This document shows, in pieces, positions 1 through 8,761 of a DNA stretch of 64,000 nt. The stretch lies in the NCBI RefSeq assembly GCF_024722015.1, contig NZ_JANQBD010000008.1, forward strand, positions 124,001 to 188,000. Direction: 5' to 3'. The position numbers and the translations under genes were made by a program. The number at the start of each line of letters is the position of its first letter. Position 1 is the stretch's first letter. This stretch comes from Paenibacillus radicis (ex Xue et al. 2023) (GTDB lineage: Bacteria; Bacillota; Bacilli; Paenibacillales; NBRC-103111). The notes below the pieces were generated by a model. It saw only the letters and a program-made list of their open reading frames with translations. It had not been told where the DNA came from and searched no databases.

Positions 1-1
1 C

Positions 2-226
2 TTTGTCGATGATCGAGAAGTAGCAGGAACCCGTGAGTCTCATGTAGTGGGGGCATCTGGGCAAACGATGATTCGGAAACTTAACAATGGTGATCATGCC
101 ATTATAGTGAAGAATTTCTTTGGCGACAAGGATATTCAGCAAATTGCATCTAAAGTGGGAATTGAACTGCATGTGCATTGTACCCCTACGTACTTCCAGT
201 ATGGGGTAGGGTCCAAGACTGTCTAA
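2..226 (+). CDS. C-terminal fragment of unknown protein (runs off left edge)
   Basis: Frame 2 is open from the first base to a TAA at 224-226, giving 74 residues without a start inside the window. The product is soluble-looking, with no membrane segment. The segment AIIVKNFFGDKDIQQIA resembles the closing strand-helix of DUF4367-like extracytoplasmic domains, but this is a weak impression and I do not recognise the family. A terminator about 225 bp downstream is in the right orientation to end this transcript. Confidence 0.5.
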   Translation, partial: FVDDREVAGTRESHVVGASGQTMIRKLNNGDHAIIVKNFFGDKDIQQIASKVGIELHVHCTPTYFQYGVGSKTV

Positions 227-450
227 TGCAGCACAACAGGAAGCATGTCCCTGAAACAGATATGATTTATATAAACCAAGTGAATATCTCGTGTCCCCGT
301 TCAATGCGACGGAGAAATTCATCGGTGGGAATTACTTTCTCATCGTCAGCCAAACATCTATTCGCTTGATTAGGTTATTTTCTATTCAGCTATTTTTCGA
401 CAAGAACTTTCCACTGTCCAGTATAATCAATCTTGTAAAAATAACGCAAT

Positions 451-499
451 AAAAACAAGGAGTAGACCTATTTCATTTCACAAGATGCTCCTTGTTTTT
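451..499. terminator. Rho-independent terminator
   Basis: A perfect 12-bp inverted repeat, AAAAACAAGGAG at 451-462 and CTCCTTGTTTTT at 488-499, encloses a 25-nt loop. Both flanks supply a T-run, so it could work on either strand. It most likely ends the gene at 2-226. Confidence 0.65.
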
Positions 500-581
500 A
501 TATTTGCCATTTTATTGTCTAAATATATGGTAAAATATGGATGTTATTGTACAATAATTGAAATGTCAGTTAATCCAGTTT

Positions 582-662
582 TGACAAGAACTTGATCCCT
601 TAAATTAATAAAAGCCGCGATTTACGCGGCAATTAATGAAATAATGTTCTTGTCACCTGACA
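582..662. repeat. Nested-palindrome repeat, copy 1
   Basis: Outer arms TGACAAGAAC (582-591) and GTTCTTGTCA (646-655) are perfect 10-bp inverted repeats. They enclose an inner hairpin GCCGCG/CGCGGC (614-619, 625-630). The order CTTGATCCC, hairpin, ATTAAT, TTGTCACC, GACA recurs at 52707-52777, and the tail CTTGTCACCCGACA recurs alone at 6181-6194. This shows a dispersed element rather than a simple terminator. Confidence 0.6.
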
Positions 663-757
663 CCATCTCTTGCTTCTCACAAATCTTCTTTATGCAGCCA
701 AACGCTCACGTCACTGAAGGTGAAATCTCACCGACCAGTAACATGAGCGCTCAGAGG

Positions 758-1720
758 CTAATTGATTCTATTCTGAAAAATGTTATTGTTTACCCCTAAG
801 TCTTTTATATTATGCGACTTATTCTTTTTAATCTCATTACCAAATACCATGCTCCCAGTATGCGATGCTCGAATAATCACTCCATTGTTAATGTTTTTCT
901 TAATTTCATTTCCCTGAATGTCATTATAATCAGAGTCAATTTGAATGCCACTTTGATGATTATCCTTAATTTCGTTAAGTCCTGCAAAGTTATAATTAAA
1001 TGAGAGCAACAAGCCATTCTCGCGATTTCCTTTTATCTTACTGTTCACAATATAATTATTCGTGCTTTGTGCATCCACGGCGTTAGATCCATTTGAGTAT
1101 AACTTATTATTTAGGATTAGGTGATTCTCAGATCCTCTGATCTGAATCCCCACTCCCTTATTTTTGGAAATTTTATTATCTACTATCGCATCATGAATAC
1201 TGTCTAGGACTTCGATCCCGTGGGCGGCGTTATATTGTAGTTTGTTTTGAATGACCCAGTTTCCTGTAACCACATTTAAACTCATCCCAGTGCCTGTTCC
1301 TGCTTTGCCAATTCGCTCGATCGTATTCTTCATGAAAAAATTACCCACGGAATTCGTTACAAATATACCAACTGGTTGGCTGGTCCCTTCTATCTTACTG
1401 ATTTTGTTATGAAGAATCCGATTCGATTTTCCACTAAAGATCCGAATACCTCCGGAAATATAGTTCTTTATTATAAATCCTTCAATTTCGACACCTGCCA
1501 CGTCATTCAGCGCAAAGGCTTCAAGCAGAGTATGACTTCCGTCTAAAATCGCACCCTGTCTGATTTTAGAAATGATGCGAATGTTGCTTTTCTCACTAGC
1601 AATTTGAACATCTTCACGATAAACACCTGGATGCACCCGTATAACGTCCCCAGGGTTGGACAAAGTAACAGCATCTTGAATAGCTGTCGAACTGTTAGGA
1701 TACACGTCAATGATCGCCAT
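758..1720 (-). CDS. Right-handed parallel beta-helix repeat protein
   Basis: About 320 residues. After a short N-terminal region carrying the typical GDVIRVHPGVYREDV start of pectate-lyase-like helices, the sequence is a run of about 22-residue coils rich in N and I/V (for example NKISKN, NNKLYSN, NEIKKN), as in NosD/DUF1565-type beta-helix proteins. There is no clear signal peptide or catalytic motif, so enzyme activity cannot be claimed. The start is placed at MAIIDVYP because GGTGGTGA lies just upstream; an in-frame ATG six codons earlier lacks a ribosome site. The gene is monocistronic. A spore-surface or carbohydrate-binding role is possible but unproven. Confidence 0.75.
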   Translation of the reverse strand: MAIIDVYPNSSTAIQDAVTLSNPGDVIRVHPGVYREDVQIASEKSNIRIISKIRQGAILDGSHTLLEAFALNDVAGVEIEGFIIKNYISGGIRIFSGKSNRILHNKISKIEGTSQPVGIFVTNSVGNFFMKNTIERIGKAGTGTGMSLNVVTGNWVIQNKLQYNAAHGIEVLDSIHDAIVDNKISKNKGVGIQIRGSENHLILNNKLYSNGSNAVDAQSTNNYIVNSKIKGNRENGLLLSFNYNFAGLNEIKDNHQSGIQIDSDYNDIQGNEIKKNINNGVIIRASHTGSMVFGNEIKKNKSHNIKDLGVNNNIFQNRIN

Positions 1721-2138
1721 TCTATCACCACCATTCATTAGAATCTACTAGCTGGTAACAGTAAATTCTAACCAATGTTATTATGCACCGAACAATTGAC
1801 TACTGAGTTTCAATTATTTTCATGTCTATATCACAACCTCGAACTCGTAGAAAACGCTCCCGATTGCAGCCATCGCACGTCTATTTGTGGCGGCTGCTCC
1901 GGGAGTATTGTTTGTCGGTCAGCTAGGTCATTGCCCCCGCCCATCCTGCATAAGCGCTATCCCTACTCCAGCTCATCCAGCCTCCTCGATCGTTAGCCCA
2001 CGCACATGTGTTATGTAGGCACATTTGTATCATTGGACAGTTATTTTGCAAATCTCCCTACATTGTAATAACAGACAACATTTCACTTTACAAATGAAAA
2101 TACTTTTGCAATAATCACAGCGGCCTGGCTATCTCACT

Positions 2139-3878
2139 TTATTCTTCTTCGAACAGTTTCTCGCCGCGATGGAGGCGCCATGCAATTTTCGCCGTATGAG
2201 GAGTCTCGCGGGAAGTCGGAGCATGAGCCGCCAAATAACGGGTTACCGCAAGGATCAGCGTTTCCCGGGCTTTCTCAGCGAACGGACCCGACTCGGAAGT
2301 CCAGCGGTCATATTCCGATACGGCCGCCTCGTACATTTGAAAGGAGTGGAATTCCGCATCCTCTCGAAGCAGCGCATGACCCAATACGCTAAATAAAGGC
2401 TCCGGTTTTCCGCCGCTGCGCAGATAGCGGATCACCCATGCCGCTGCCGGTGCCACCTGCTGCTGTTTGTCGAGAATCTCAAGCAGCTCCGCGGGCTGTG
2501 GCACTTCCTCAGCCGCGCCAGTTGCAGTCGGTCTCGGGGCAGCCGGGATGTTCAAAAACCGGTCGAGGTAAATCGTAGCCGCCGTATGGAAAATGCCGCG
2601 AACCAGCCATGGGTCGGTGGAACGAATCAAGCCTTCGTGAACGGCGTGAGCATGTGTAAACGTGTGTAGCACCGAAATCCAGTCCCCGAAATCGTTCTGC
2701 GTATGGAAGCGGACGACCCGTTCCGCCGCAGCCAATGCTGCAATTTGCGAGATGCGCACTGGAGAGGCGCCGCCGAGCAAAGCTTCCTTTAGCACGCGAA
2801 CGGTCCGCAACGGTTCGTCTCCGAGCAGCGTTTGGAGAAGCACCTCGTCGTCGAAGCCGGAGCCCCCGCTATCTGACGAAACACCCTTATTGGACAGATC
2901 TTCGAACGCTTCCTTCAACGGTTGAACCAAATTGACCGGAGACTGCCAGCTGTGAAGCTCTTCGCTGCGAGAGGCGTCTCCAAACATCGGAACGAGCGAA
3001 GCGAGGACATATTTTCGCTGCTCAAGCCCGACATACTTCAAGCTCTCGAATGCTTTATTATGGAAATCCAGTGTGTGGCCTCCATTAATATAGAAATGTT
3101 CCGTCGCCGCAATGCTCATCATTGAAAACAACCGCTTCTCATCCGCCCCCGCCTGAACGGCGGTCAACAGCACCCGTTCGGCACCGCGCGTATCCCGAAC
3201 CTCGATGCAATCGCGGTACCATCCCGACAACCGTTCTTCGGAGACGCCCGTATTCGGGAGCGGATCGAGCAAGTAGCGCGTTCCGCTTCCGGCTGAGTCA
3301 CGCGCCGTACGCAGCAACCCTTGAAACAACGCAAGGATACGGCCTTGTTTATCAAGCTTGGGCAGGACGTTAGCCATCGCGGTAAGAATCGTTAATCCGG
3401 AACCCCACCCTTGCCTCCGCTGTTTGACCCCGAATTCGATCCCGATCGCTGTGATTTCCGTTTCGGGAACGCCCGCCTCCATTAATCCGACTATGGCCTT
3501 GGCGATGACAAGGCCGATATTTTGCTCAAGGCCGCTCAGAAGCCGGTCTTTATACAGCTGTATTTGATTGCCGTTCCGGGAATTCGGGTTTACCCATATT
3601 AATCCATCATGAACGGTTATGTCGTGTACCGGAACATCGTCGGCCCAAGGGTCGAGCGTTCCACCGCTGCATACGTCAAATCGCGCGTGATGCCAATGAC
3701 ATGTCAAAATTCCGTTGCACAAACTTCCCATGTGGAGGGGAAAACCGAGGTGAGGGCATCGGTTGTCAAGTGCATGCACTTCCTCCTCGTGATAGAAAAC
3801 TACAATGCCCCCCTTGATCAGTTTCGGACCTTGCTCTCGAAGTTCCTCTACTGTACCCGCCTGGATCCAACCTTTCAT
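2139..3878 (-). CDS. Rieske [2Fe-2S] protein with large C-terminal domain
   Basis: 579 residues. Residues 1-100 form a Rieske domain: C41-x-H43 and C60-x2-H63 (CPHLGFPLH and CHWHHARFD) are the four cluster ligands, and the fold ends at LIWVNP. The remaining roughly 470 residues are Ala/Leu-rich and look all-alpha, with no iron-binding triad of a ring-hydroxylating oxygenase visible, so this is not a standard oxygenase alpha subunit. No signal peptide or membrane segment is seen, so it is probably cytoplasmic. GC content is visibly higher than in the neighbours, which may indicate transfer. The gene stands alone, with its own upstream AT-rich region; no redox partner is adjacent. Confidence 0.8.
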   Translation of the reverse strand: MKGWIQAGTVEELREQGPKLIKGGIVVFYHEEEVHALDNRCPHLGFPLHMGSLCNGILTCHWHHARFDVCSGGTLDPWADDVPVHDITVHDGLIWVNPNSRNGNQIQLYKDRLLSGLEQNIGLVIAKAIVGLMEAGVPETEITAIGIEFGVKQRRQGWGSGLTILTAMANVLPKLDKQGRILALFQGLLRTARDSAGSGTRYLLDPLPNTGVSEERLSGWYRDCIEVRDTRGAERVLLTAVQAGADEKRLFSMMSIAATEHFYINGGHTLDFHNKAFESLKYVGLEQRKYVLASLVPMFGDASRSEELHSWQSPVNLVQPLKEAFEDLSNKGVSSDSGGSGFDDEVLLQTLLGDEPLRTVRVLKEALLGGASPVRISQIAALAAAERVVRFHTQNDFGDWISVLHTFTHAHAVHEGLIRSTDPWLVRGIFHTAATIYLDRFLNIPAAPRPTATGAAEEVPQPAELLEILDKQQQVAPAAAWVIRYLRSGGKPEPLFSVLGHALLREDAEFHSFQMYEAAVSEYDRWTSESGPFAEKARETLILAVTRYLAAHAPTSRETPHTAKIAWRLHRGEKLFEEE

Positions 3879-4362
3879 GAAAACGCCTCCATTTCTTGGT
3901 ATAATGTAATTTCCTTATTTATACAATACCATACTTTGGATACTTTATAAATATGTATATTTATAAAGTCGAATCACTCTTTTACTTTGTATCTTCACCG
4001 AAAAACATCCTTCGACATTAAATGGCAATATTACTAGTCTACAATACGAGTGATGCGCATTTAGTCTGATTAATATTTAACAATATTAATTAATATTTAA
4101 TCAACAAAACAAAACTAAAACAATATCTTTATCCTCAGCCGGCCCTTTCCCCAAGCGGAAAGTAACTGTTCCGATCTCTTCTATCATGACCGATGTGATT
4201 TGTTGAATTTCATCAATTTTGAATTCGCTAGTATTGCAGCAAAAAATTGACTCTGCTTGCTATGATTTTGTCAAAACCGTTGCCAGGTCTGCCCCTGCGG
4301 TGAAGGAAGACAGGCCGCTCTGTAGAATACGTTGAACACATGATCCAAGTGTGGAGGTACCC

Positions 4363-5108
4363 ATGAAACTAAATAAATCAAATGTGGCAGTCAATCCGTA
4401 TTGTTTGCTGTTTATCAGTATTCTTGAACTAAGTACGACTGGCTTCTTGTTTTATCGGCTGGTTTTTTTCTTGGATTACATTTTTTATTTTGGATGGAGT
4501 CTTTATTTTATACATCGGTAGCAAGTTCAATGGTTATTTTGACTTTACAACCTCTATTCGTAATGATTGGATCTTATTTAATATTTAAAGAGCGAGTAAA
4601 CAAATTAATGGTACTGTGTATGATAACTGCTGTTTTCGGATCTATCATTATAGCTTGGGGAGATATAGGCGTTTCAAGAGAAGCGCTGACTGGAGATTTA
4701 CTTTCCTTATTGGGGACTGTCGCTATTTCTGCTTATATGCTAGCAGGGCAAAAAGTGAGTCATAAAATTCCAGCTAATGTATACAGCGTTATTGTTTTCA
4801 TTGGTGGTAGCGTCATGCTGATATACAGCCTAATGAACCATTTTACTTTAATAGACTATAGTTCCTCTGATTGGATGTACTTTTTATTACTTGCCTTAAT
4901 TCCAACTATATTTGGACATCTTATATTTAATCTGTTGCTAAAATCAATCGGTGCAACTACTGTTTCAGTGGGTGTTATTGGTGAACCTGTTCTTGCCATA
5001 ATTCTTGCTTACTTTATCTTGGGAGAAGCCGTTAGCTCTTTCCAAATCTTTGGAGGATTATTTACAATAGTAGGAATGGGATTTTATTTTTGGGTTAAGT
5101 CTAAATGA
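4363..5108 (+). pseudogene. EamA/DMT-family permease, deleted and frameshifted
   Basis: GGAGGTACCC precedes ATG 4363, which opens MKLNKSNVAVNPY, a typical EamA N-terminus. That frame stops at 4528-4530. From about 4450 another frame reads LVLSAGFFLGLHFLFWMESLF and continues as the normal second half of a drug/metabolite exporter to 5108, with the usual TSVASS, LQPLFVMIG and GEPVLA segments. Roughly 50-80 residues expected between the two parts are absent, so one internal deletion that shifted the frame explains it. About 204 residues (several helices) could still be translated from ATG 4494, but an active transporter is unlikely. Confidence 0.8.
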
Positions 5109-5161
5109 TCACTTTCACACAAATGTCACGTTAGCGTAATACGATAAATGATTTAACCAAT

Positions 5162-5953
5162 TCATTGGCTCTTAGGGGTATCTCCCACCATTCGTCCGCC
5201 ATTCATAACCAGCCATTCCCCGGTCTCCCAATCCGACAGTTCCAGGCTTGCCGGTTTATAGTATAAATCGAACCGGATGGCCATCTCCCTTTCCCAGGGA
5301 TGACGAATGAATAATGATCGAAAAATCTCGTCCAGCCCTGGGATCGCGAAGCCGATCGGGTCAGGGAAAAGCGCCTCGGACTCCTTCCTCGATAGATCTG
5401 TCTCCAATGCGAATTGGAAAATCGGACTTTTCGTATACTTATCGTGAACAAGCTCAAACTTAGGCGTTCTCTTGACAGAGAAGTTGGTAATATCAGTCTC
5501 GAATTCGCCCTCCTCAGCGGGAAGAATGAACGGCCAGTCCTCGCCTGGGTAACGATAAAGATTCGCCCTTTCAGCCAATTCCGACAACAATACCGTCCAA
5601 TCCGAAGGTGTGATTGAAGCCGTAGGGATGTTCACGCCCGCGTGATCCATTCCGATCAACCTACCTTCAAGTATCTTGTACAGTTGCTCCATCGAAAGCA
5701 CTCCCTCTTGTACGGACTCGATACTTTCGACACCGTAACCTAGAGGAATAGGTCTATCCGAATCTTCACTAGTGCTCCAATATACGGCGGGTAAGGTCCC
5801 ATTGTCCCACCGGAATCCGACCCTAGGCAAAGCCGTACTGCTCTGTCTAAACGAGGGGATATATTCTAGTAGATGGAGAAAATGGGTACCCCACTCTCGC
5901 TCCTCTTCCGTGTTCTGCGGGAAAACAAATGTAAGCTCGCTAATCCGTTTCAT
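5162..5953 (-). CDS. Conserved-looking hypothetical protein
   Basis: 263 residues, soluble and acidic, with no signal peptide or membrane helix. I do not recognise the family. Visible features are many aromatics, a WPFILPAEEGEFETDITNF stretch in the middle and a C-terminal IRFDLYYKP strand, suggesting an alpha/beta globular protein. The start is supported by a GGAGGT upstream (AATATTGGGAGGTATTTAAA). It is monocistronic, flanked by the EamA pseudogene and the respiratory block, and the context gives no functional hint. Confidence 0.6.
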   Translation of the reverse strand: MKRISELTFVFPQNTEEEREWGTHFLHLLEYIPSFRQSSTALPRVGFRWDNGTLPAVYWSTSEDSDRPIPLGYGVESIESVQEGVLSMEQLYKILEGRLIGMDHAGVNIPTASITPSDWTVLLSELAERANLYRYPGEDWPFILPAEEGEFETDITNFSVKRTPKFELVHDKYTKSPIFQFALETDLSRKESEALFPDPIGFAIPGLDEIFRSLFIRHPWEREMAIRFDLYYKPASLELSDWETGEWLVMNGGRMVGDTPKSQ

Positions 5954-6180
5954 TTTAAATACCTCCCAATATTTATGGCATAACCGTTGATTCTATTTCT
6001 GAGCACACTATAGGTCTATCTAATATTAGAACAAATGTTCGTGAATGTAAATATTTAATTTCCTTATTTTACCTTTATAAATCTGTCCGTTAGCTTAATA
6101 CTCTGTCCAATTGATGATTGCGTTGTTTTGGCCAGTATATACCCACGTTATGTAACCATTGTCGGGAATGGGATAAAGTA

Positions 6181-6195
6181 CTTGTCACCCGACAG
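6181..6195. repeat. Partial copy (tail only) of nested-palindrome repeat
   Basis: CTTGTCACCCGACA matches the tails of the repeats at 582-662 and 52707-52777, but the preceding hairpin is missing. The 5954-6271 interval otherwise shows no gene. Confidence 0.4.
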
Positions 6196-6271
6196 TAATC
6201 CGGACTTTACTGACCCGTAAGCTGGTTTGAGTCCAGCCGTCATGAGCAAATGCGTTCATGGCCATGGGAGC

Positions 6272-6619
6272 TTATTTTTTCGCCGACAACCACTCCGAGA
6301 GCGACTGTACTTCTTCATCCTTTAATTTGCCTTTATAGCTTGGCATACCTCCGCCTCCGTTTTGAATTTTGGTCGCAATTTGCTCTTTACCAAGCTTGGC
6401 CCCTATCTTCTGTAAGCCGGGTCCAGCTTTGCCCTCCAGATTGACTCCATGACAAGCCATACAACTGCTTTTGTAAATAGTCTCTGCATCTGCAGCACCA
6501 CTTTGTGTAGTAGCAGCTGTCTGCTTTTTGTCCATAGTACTTCCTTGGGTGCTACCACATGCCGTCATTCCGACAAGTACCATACATCCGACTAAAACTA
6601 GCATCACTTGTTTAATCAT
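6272..6619 (-). CDS. Lipoprotein c-type cytochrome (c551/CccB-like)
   Basis: 115 residues. A short hydrophobic signal ends in a lipobox at C21 (VGMTAC), followed by a Thr/Gln/Ala-rich linker and a small class I cytochrome c domain. The heme site is CMACH (C53, C56, H57) and the distal ligand is probably M92 in GGGMPSYKG. It should sit outside the cell, lipid-anchored, passing electrons between membrane complexes. It lies 20 bp downstream of the response regulator on the same strand, so the three genes 8117-6272 probably form one transcript. A close relative is encoded at 8325-8690. It resembles Bacillus cytochrome c551 in size and anchoring. Confidence 0.9.
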   Translation of the reverse strand: MIKQVMLVLVGCMVLVGMTACGSTQGSTMDKKQTAATTQSGAADAETIYKSSCMACHGVNLEGKAGPGLQKIGAKLGKEQIATKIQNGGGGMPSYKGKLKDEEVQSLSEWLSAKK

Positions 6620-6639
6620 AAGACTCTTCCTCCTTTAGT

Positions 6640-7275
6640 TTAGGTACGTCCTCTGAACCAGCCCTTCTCATATGCGTATCGCATAAGCTGCACCCGATTG
6701 TCCAAGTGAAGCTTGTGTAAAATATTTTTCAAATGATTTTTCACCGTATGCTCTGATATAGCAAGTGATTCTGAAATTTCCCGGTTGCTTTTGCCTTGGG
6801 CCACACATTCCAATATTTGCTTTTCACGCGCTGTAAGCGGTGAATGCTCGGGAACGCTTGTTTTGATGGAAGAAAACTCCTGAAGCAGACGCACGGCGAC
6901 TTCCCTTGACATGGGAGCTTCATCGATAGCCACCGCTCGAAGATATTCATGCCAGGATACAGGATTTAAATTTTTCAATAAATATCCCTGTGCTCCCTTC
7001 TTCAAGGCTTCAAAAAGGTGTGTAATATCATCAGATACGGTCACCATTACAATTTTTACATAAGGAAACCGCTCTTTTATAATTTTGGTAGCCTCTAAAC
7101 CATCTAGCTGCGGCATATTAATATCCATCAATATAAGATCGGGCATCCACTGTTCAGCCAACGCAATAGCATCCCGACCATTCGTAGCCTCACACACAAT
7201 ATCGAACTCAGGTTCCATCTGAATAATTGCCCGCATGGCTTGACGTGCATGCGCGTGATCATCGACCAACATCAA
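6640..7275 (-). CDS. NarL/FixJ-family response regulator
   Basis: Receiver domain (residues 1-120) has the acidic pair DD, phospho-acceptor D51 in LILMDINMP, the VTVSDD switch and K in LLKNL; residues 145-205 form a LuxR-type HTH with LTAREKQILECVAQGKSN. It should be phosphorylated by the kinase encoded just upstream and control transcription. The only canonical start that preserves the receiver is TTG 7275, but homologous sequence (IRLMLVDDH) extends upstream, and AGGAGG at 7302-7307 points to ATA 7293 or ATT 7290. The kinase stop codon lies between, so the two genes overlap or abut. Confidence 0.9.
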   Translation of the reverse strand: MMLVDDHAHARQAMRAIIQMEPEFDIVCEATNGRDAIALAEQWMPDLILMDINMPQLDGLEATKIIKERFPYVKIVMVTVSDDITHLFEALKKGAQGYLLKNLNPVSWHEYLRAVAIDEAPMSREVAVRLLQEFSSIKTSVPEHSPLTAREKQILECVAQGKSNREISESLAISEHTVKNHLKNILHKLHLDNRVQLMRYAYEKGWFRGRT

Positions 7276-7295
7276 TCGTATGGGTTGAATTATAG

Positions 7296-8117
7296 CTAGC
7301 CCCTCCTTCCAACCTCGACCGTTGTTCCACTACTCTCTTGTTTAAAAGCTAAGAACCAGCCCATTTCCTGTGCTCTCTCCTTCATAATAGTAATACCAAA
7401 CCCCTTGGGATTCGCCATGCTGTCTACCTGAATGCCGGTTCCATCATCGGTAACCTTGCATCTCCAGCCGTCCGCTTCTTCTTCCCCGATTACCCATGCA
7501 TGTCGTGCATTTGCATGCTTGTACACATTAATGAGTGCTTCCCGTAAGGTTGCGTATAGCTCCACCTTTTCTTTTAATGAAAGTCGTTCTTCACGAAGCT
7601 GCCAGTTCAATTCAGCTGCAATGCCTGTATCTTTCTTGAAATCAAGGACCAGATTGTGAATAGACTCTCCCCATGGCTTGGAATCGGCGACAGGTGGATA
7701 ACGCAAGCTGGCAATGGCATGTCTGACATATTCATTAACTTGATGGACCGTTTTGCGGAAGCTGTTTAACGGTTCTTTCCTCTTCTCATTTCCCTGCTCC
7801 ATTTGGTCTACCTTAACAGAAAGCAGAAATAGGGATTGAGCAATGCCATCATGAAGCTCCCTAGATATTTTCTCGCGTTCCATAAGAGCCGCTTTATCGC
7901 TTCTTTCCTGCTGCAACATTTCTTGAAGAACCTCCAGCATCCAGAACAGCTTGCGCAATAAAGTCATGGTCACTACGAATACAAGCAGGGGAGCCAGCCA
8001 GTTCCCAAGCTCCATAGAAATATAGGGTAATAAAAACGTATGACGTACATACTCCCATAAGCCGATCGTTAGGGTGGGTATGATCAGAATAAGACTTTTA
8101 ATGTTTTTATACAGCAT
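7296..8117 (-). CDS. Sensor histidine kinase, HisKA_3/NarX-LiaS type
   Basis: 273 residues. Two membrane helices near the N-terminus (about 6-26 and 36-55) with almost no external loop, so sensing is probably within the membrane. A coiled coil leads to the HisKA_3 box ISRELHDGIAQSL with H89, followed by an HATPase_c domain with the N-box EALINVYKHA and G-boxes DDGTGI and GFGITIMKERA. It is the partner of the downstream NarL-type regulator. It is flanked on both sides by c-cytochrome genes and a bd-like oxidase, so a respiratory or redox stimulus is the natural guess, but nothing in the sequence shows the signal. Confidence 0.9.
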   Translation of the reverse strand: MLYKNIKSLILIIPTLTIGLWEYVRHTFLLPYISMELGNWLAPLLVFVVTMTLLRKLFWMLEVLQEMLQQERSDKAALMEREKISRELHDGIAQSLFLLSVKVDQMEQGNEKRKEPLNSFRKTVHQVNEYVRHAIASLRYPPVADSKPWGESIHNLVLDFKKDTGIAAELNWQLREERLSLKEKVELYATLREALINVYKHANARHAWVIGEEEADGWRCKVTDDGTGIQVDSMANPKGFGITIMKERAQEMGWFLAFKQESSGTTVEVGRRG

Positions 8118-8324
8118 AGTACTACTCCTTCCTTAATCTTCTTTTTAATCTAACCATAATTTTCAATAAAAACCTATGACTCGTAAGAGCTATCTGTTAT
8201 CGAGTTCTTCACCTGACTGTAACGAAGTGGCCTGATAGCATCTCAACCTGACTCAAAAGTGCTATATACAAGCATTCAGGCAAAATGCTAGTATATTCGA
8301 GAAAAAACCGAAGGGAGACTACCT

Positions 8325-8690
8325 ATGCTCAAGTGGACAATGGCTTTGCTATGCGGCATTGCCTGTGTGGTTGGGATAAGCGTACTGTTCATCCAAGTGA
8401 ACAACCATCAAGGGGAAATACAACAGGCAGCCACGGCACCCGCAATGCCGGATGCTCCGTTAAATGCCCAGGCGGCAGAGGCGATTTACAAGCAATCCTG
8501 CATCGCATGTCATGGAACGGATTTGGAGGGGAAAATGGGTCCCAACCTCCAGAAGGTTGGCGGCAAGCTGTCGGATCAACAGCTCTACAAGCTCATTCAA
8601 AGCGGTAGAGGCGGAATGCCTGCTTTTAAAGGAACGATTAAAGATGAAGAAATAGCCAATCTGGCTCGTTGGTTGGCCGAGAAAAAATAA
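8325..8690 (+). CDS. Membrane-anchored c-type cytochrome
   Basis: 121 residues. An uncleaved hydrophobic N-terminus (about 5-24) without a lipobox acts as a membrane anchor, then an Ala/Pro-rich linker and a class I cytochrome c domain with CIACH (C59, C62, H63) and distal M98 in RGGMPAFKG. It is a paralogue of the lipoprotein cytochrome at 6272-6619, with the two differing mainly in how they are anchored. GAAGGGAG lies before the ATG. It is transcribed divergently from the kinase and converges on the bd-like operon through a shared terminator. It probably carries electrons to or from the adjacent membrane enzyme. Confidence 0.9.
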   Translation: MLKWTMALLCGIACVVGISVLFIQVNNHQGEIQQAATAPAMPDAPLNAQAAEAIYKQSCIACHGTDLEGKMGPNLQKVGGKLSDQQLYKLIQSGRGGMPAFKGTIKDEEIANLARWLAEKK

Positions 8691-8699
8691 CATGAAGTA

Positions 8700-8736
8700 A
8701 ACAGGCCGCAAAGCTTTATCAGCTTTGCGGCCTGTT
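8700..8736. terminator. Bidirectional terminator between convergent genes
   Basis: ACAGGCCGCAAAGCT (8701-8715) and AGCTTTGCGGCCTGT (8721-8735) form a perfect 15-bp stem with a 5-nt loop, placed between the stop of the cytochrome c gene and the stop of the convergent membrane protein gene. Confidence 0.85.
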
Positions 8737-8761
8737 ACTTGTAATCTACATACATGCTTGA

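Noticed and set aside
3609..3950. Plus-strand frame opposite the Rieske gene
   Set aside because: Antisense shadow of a GC-rich gene with no start signal.
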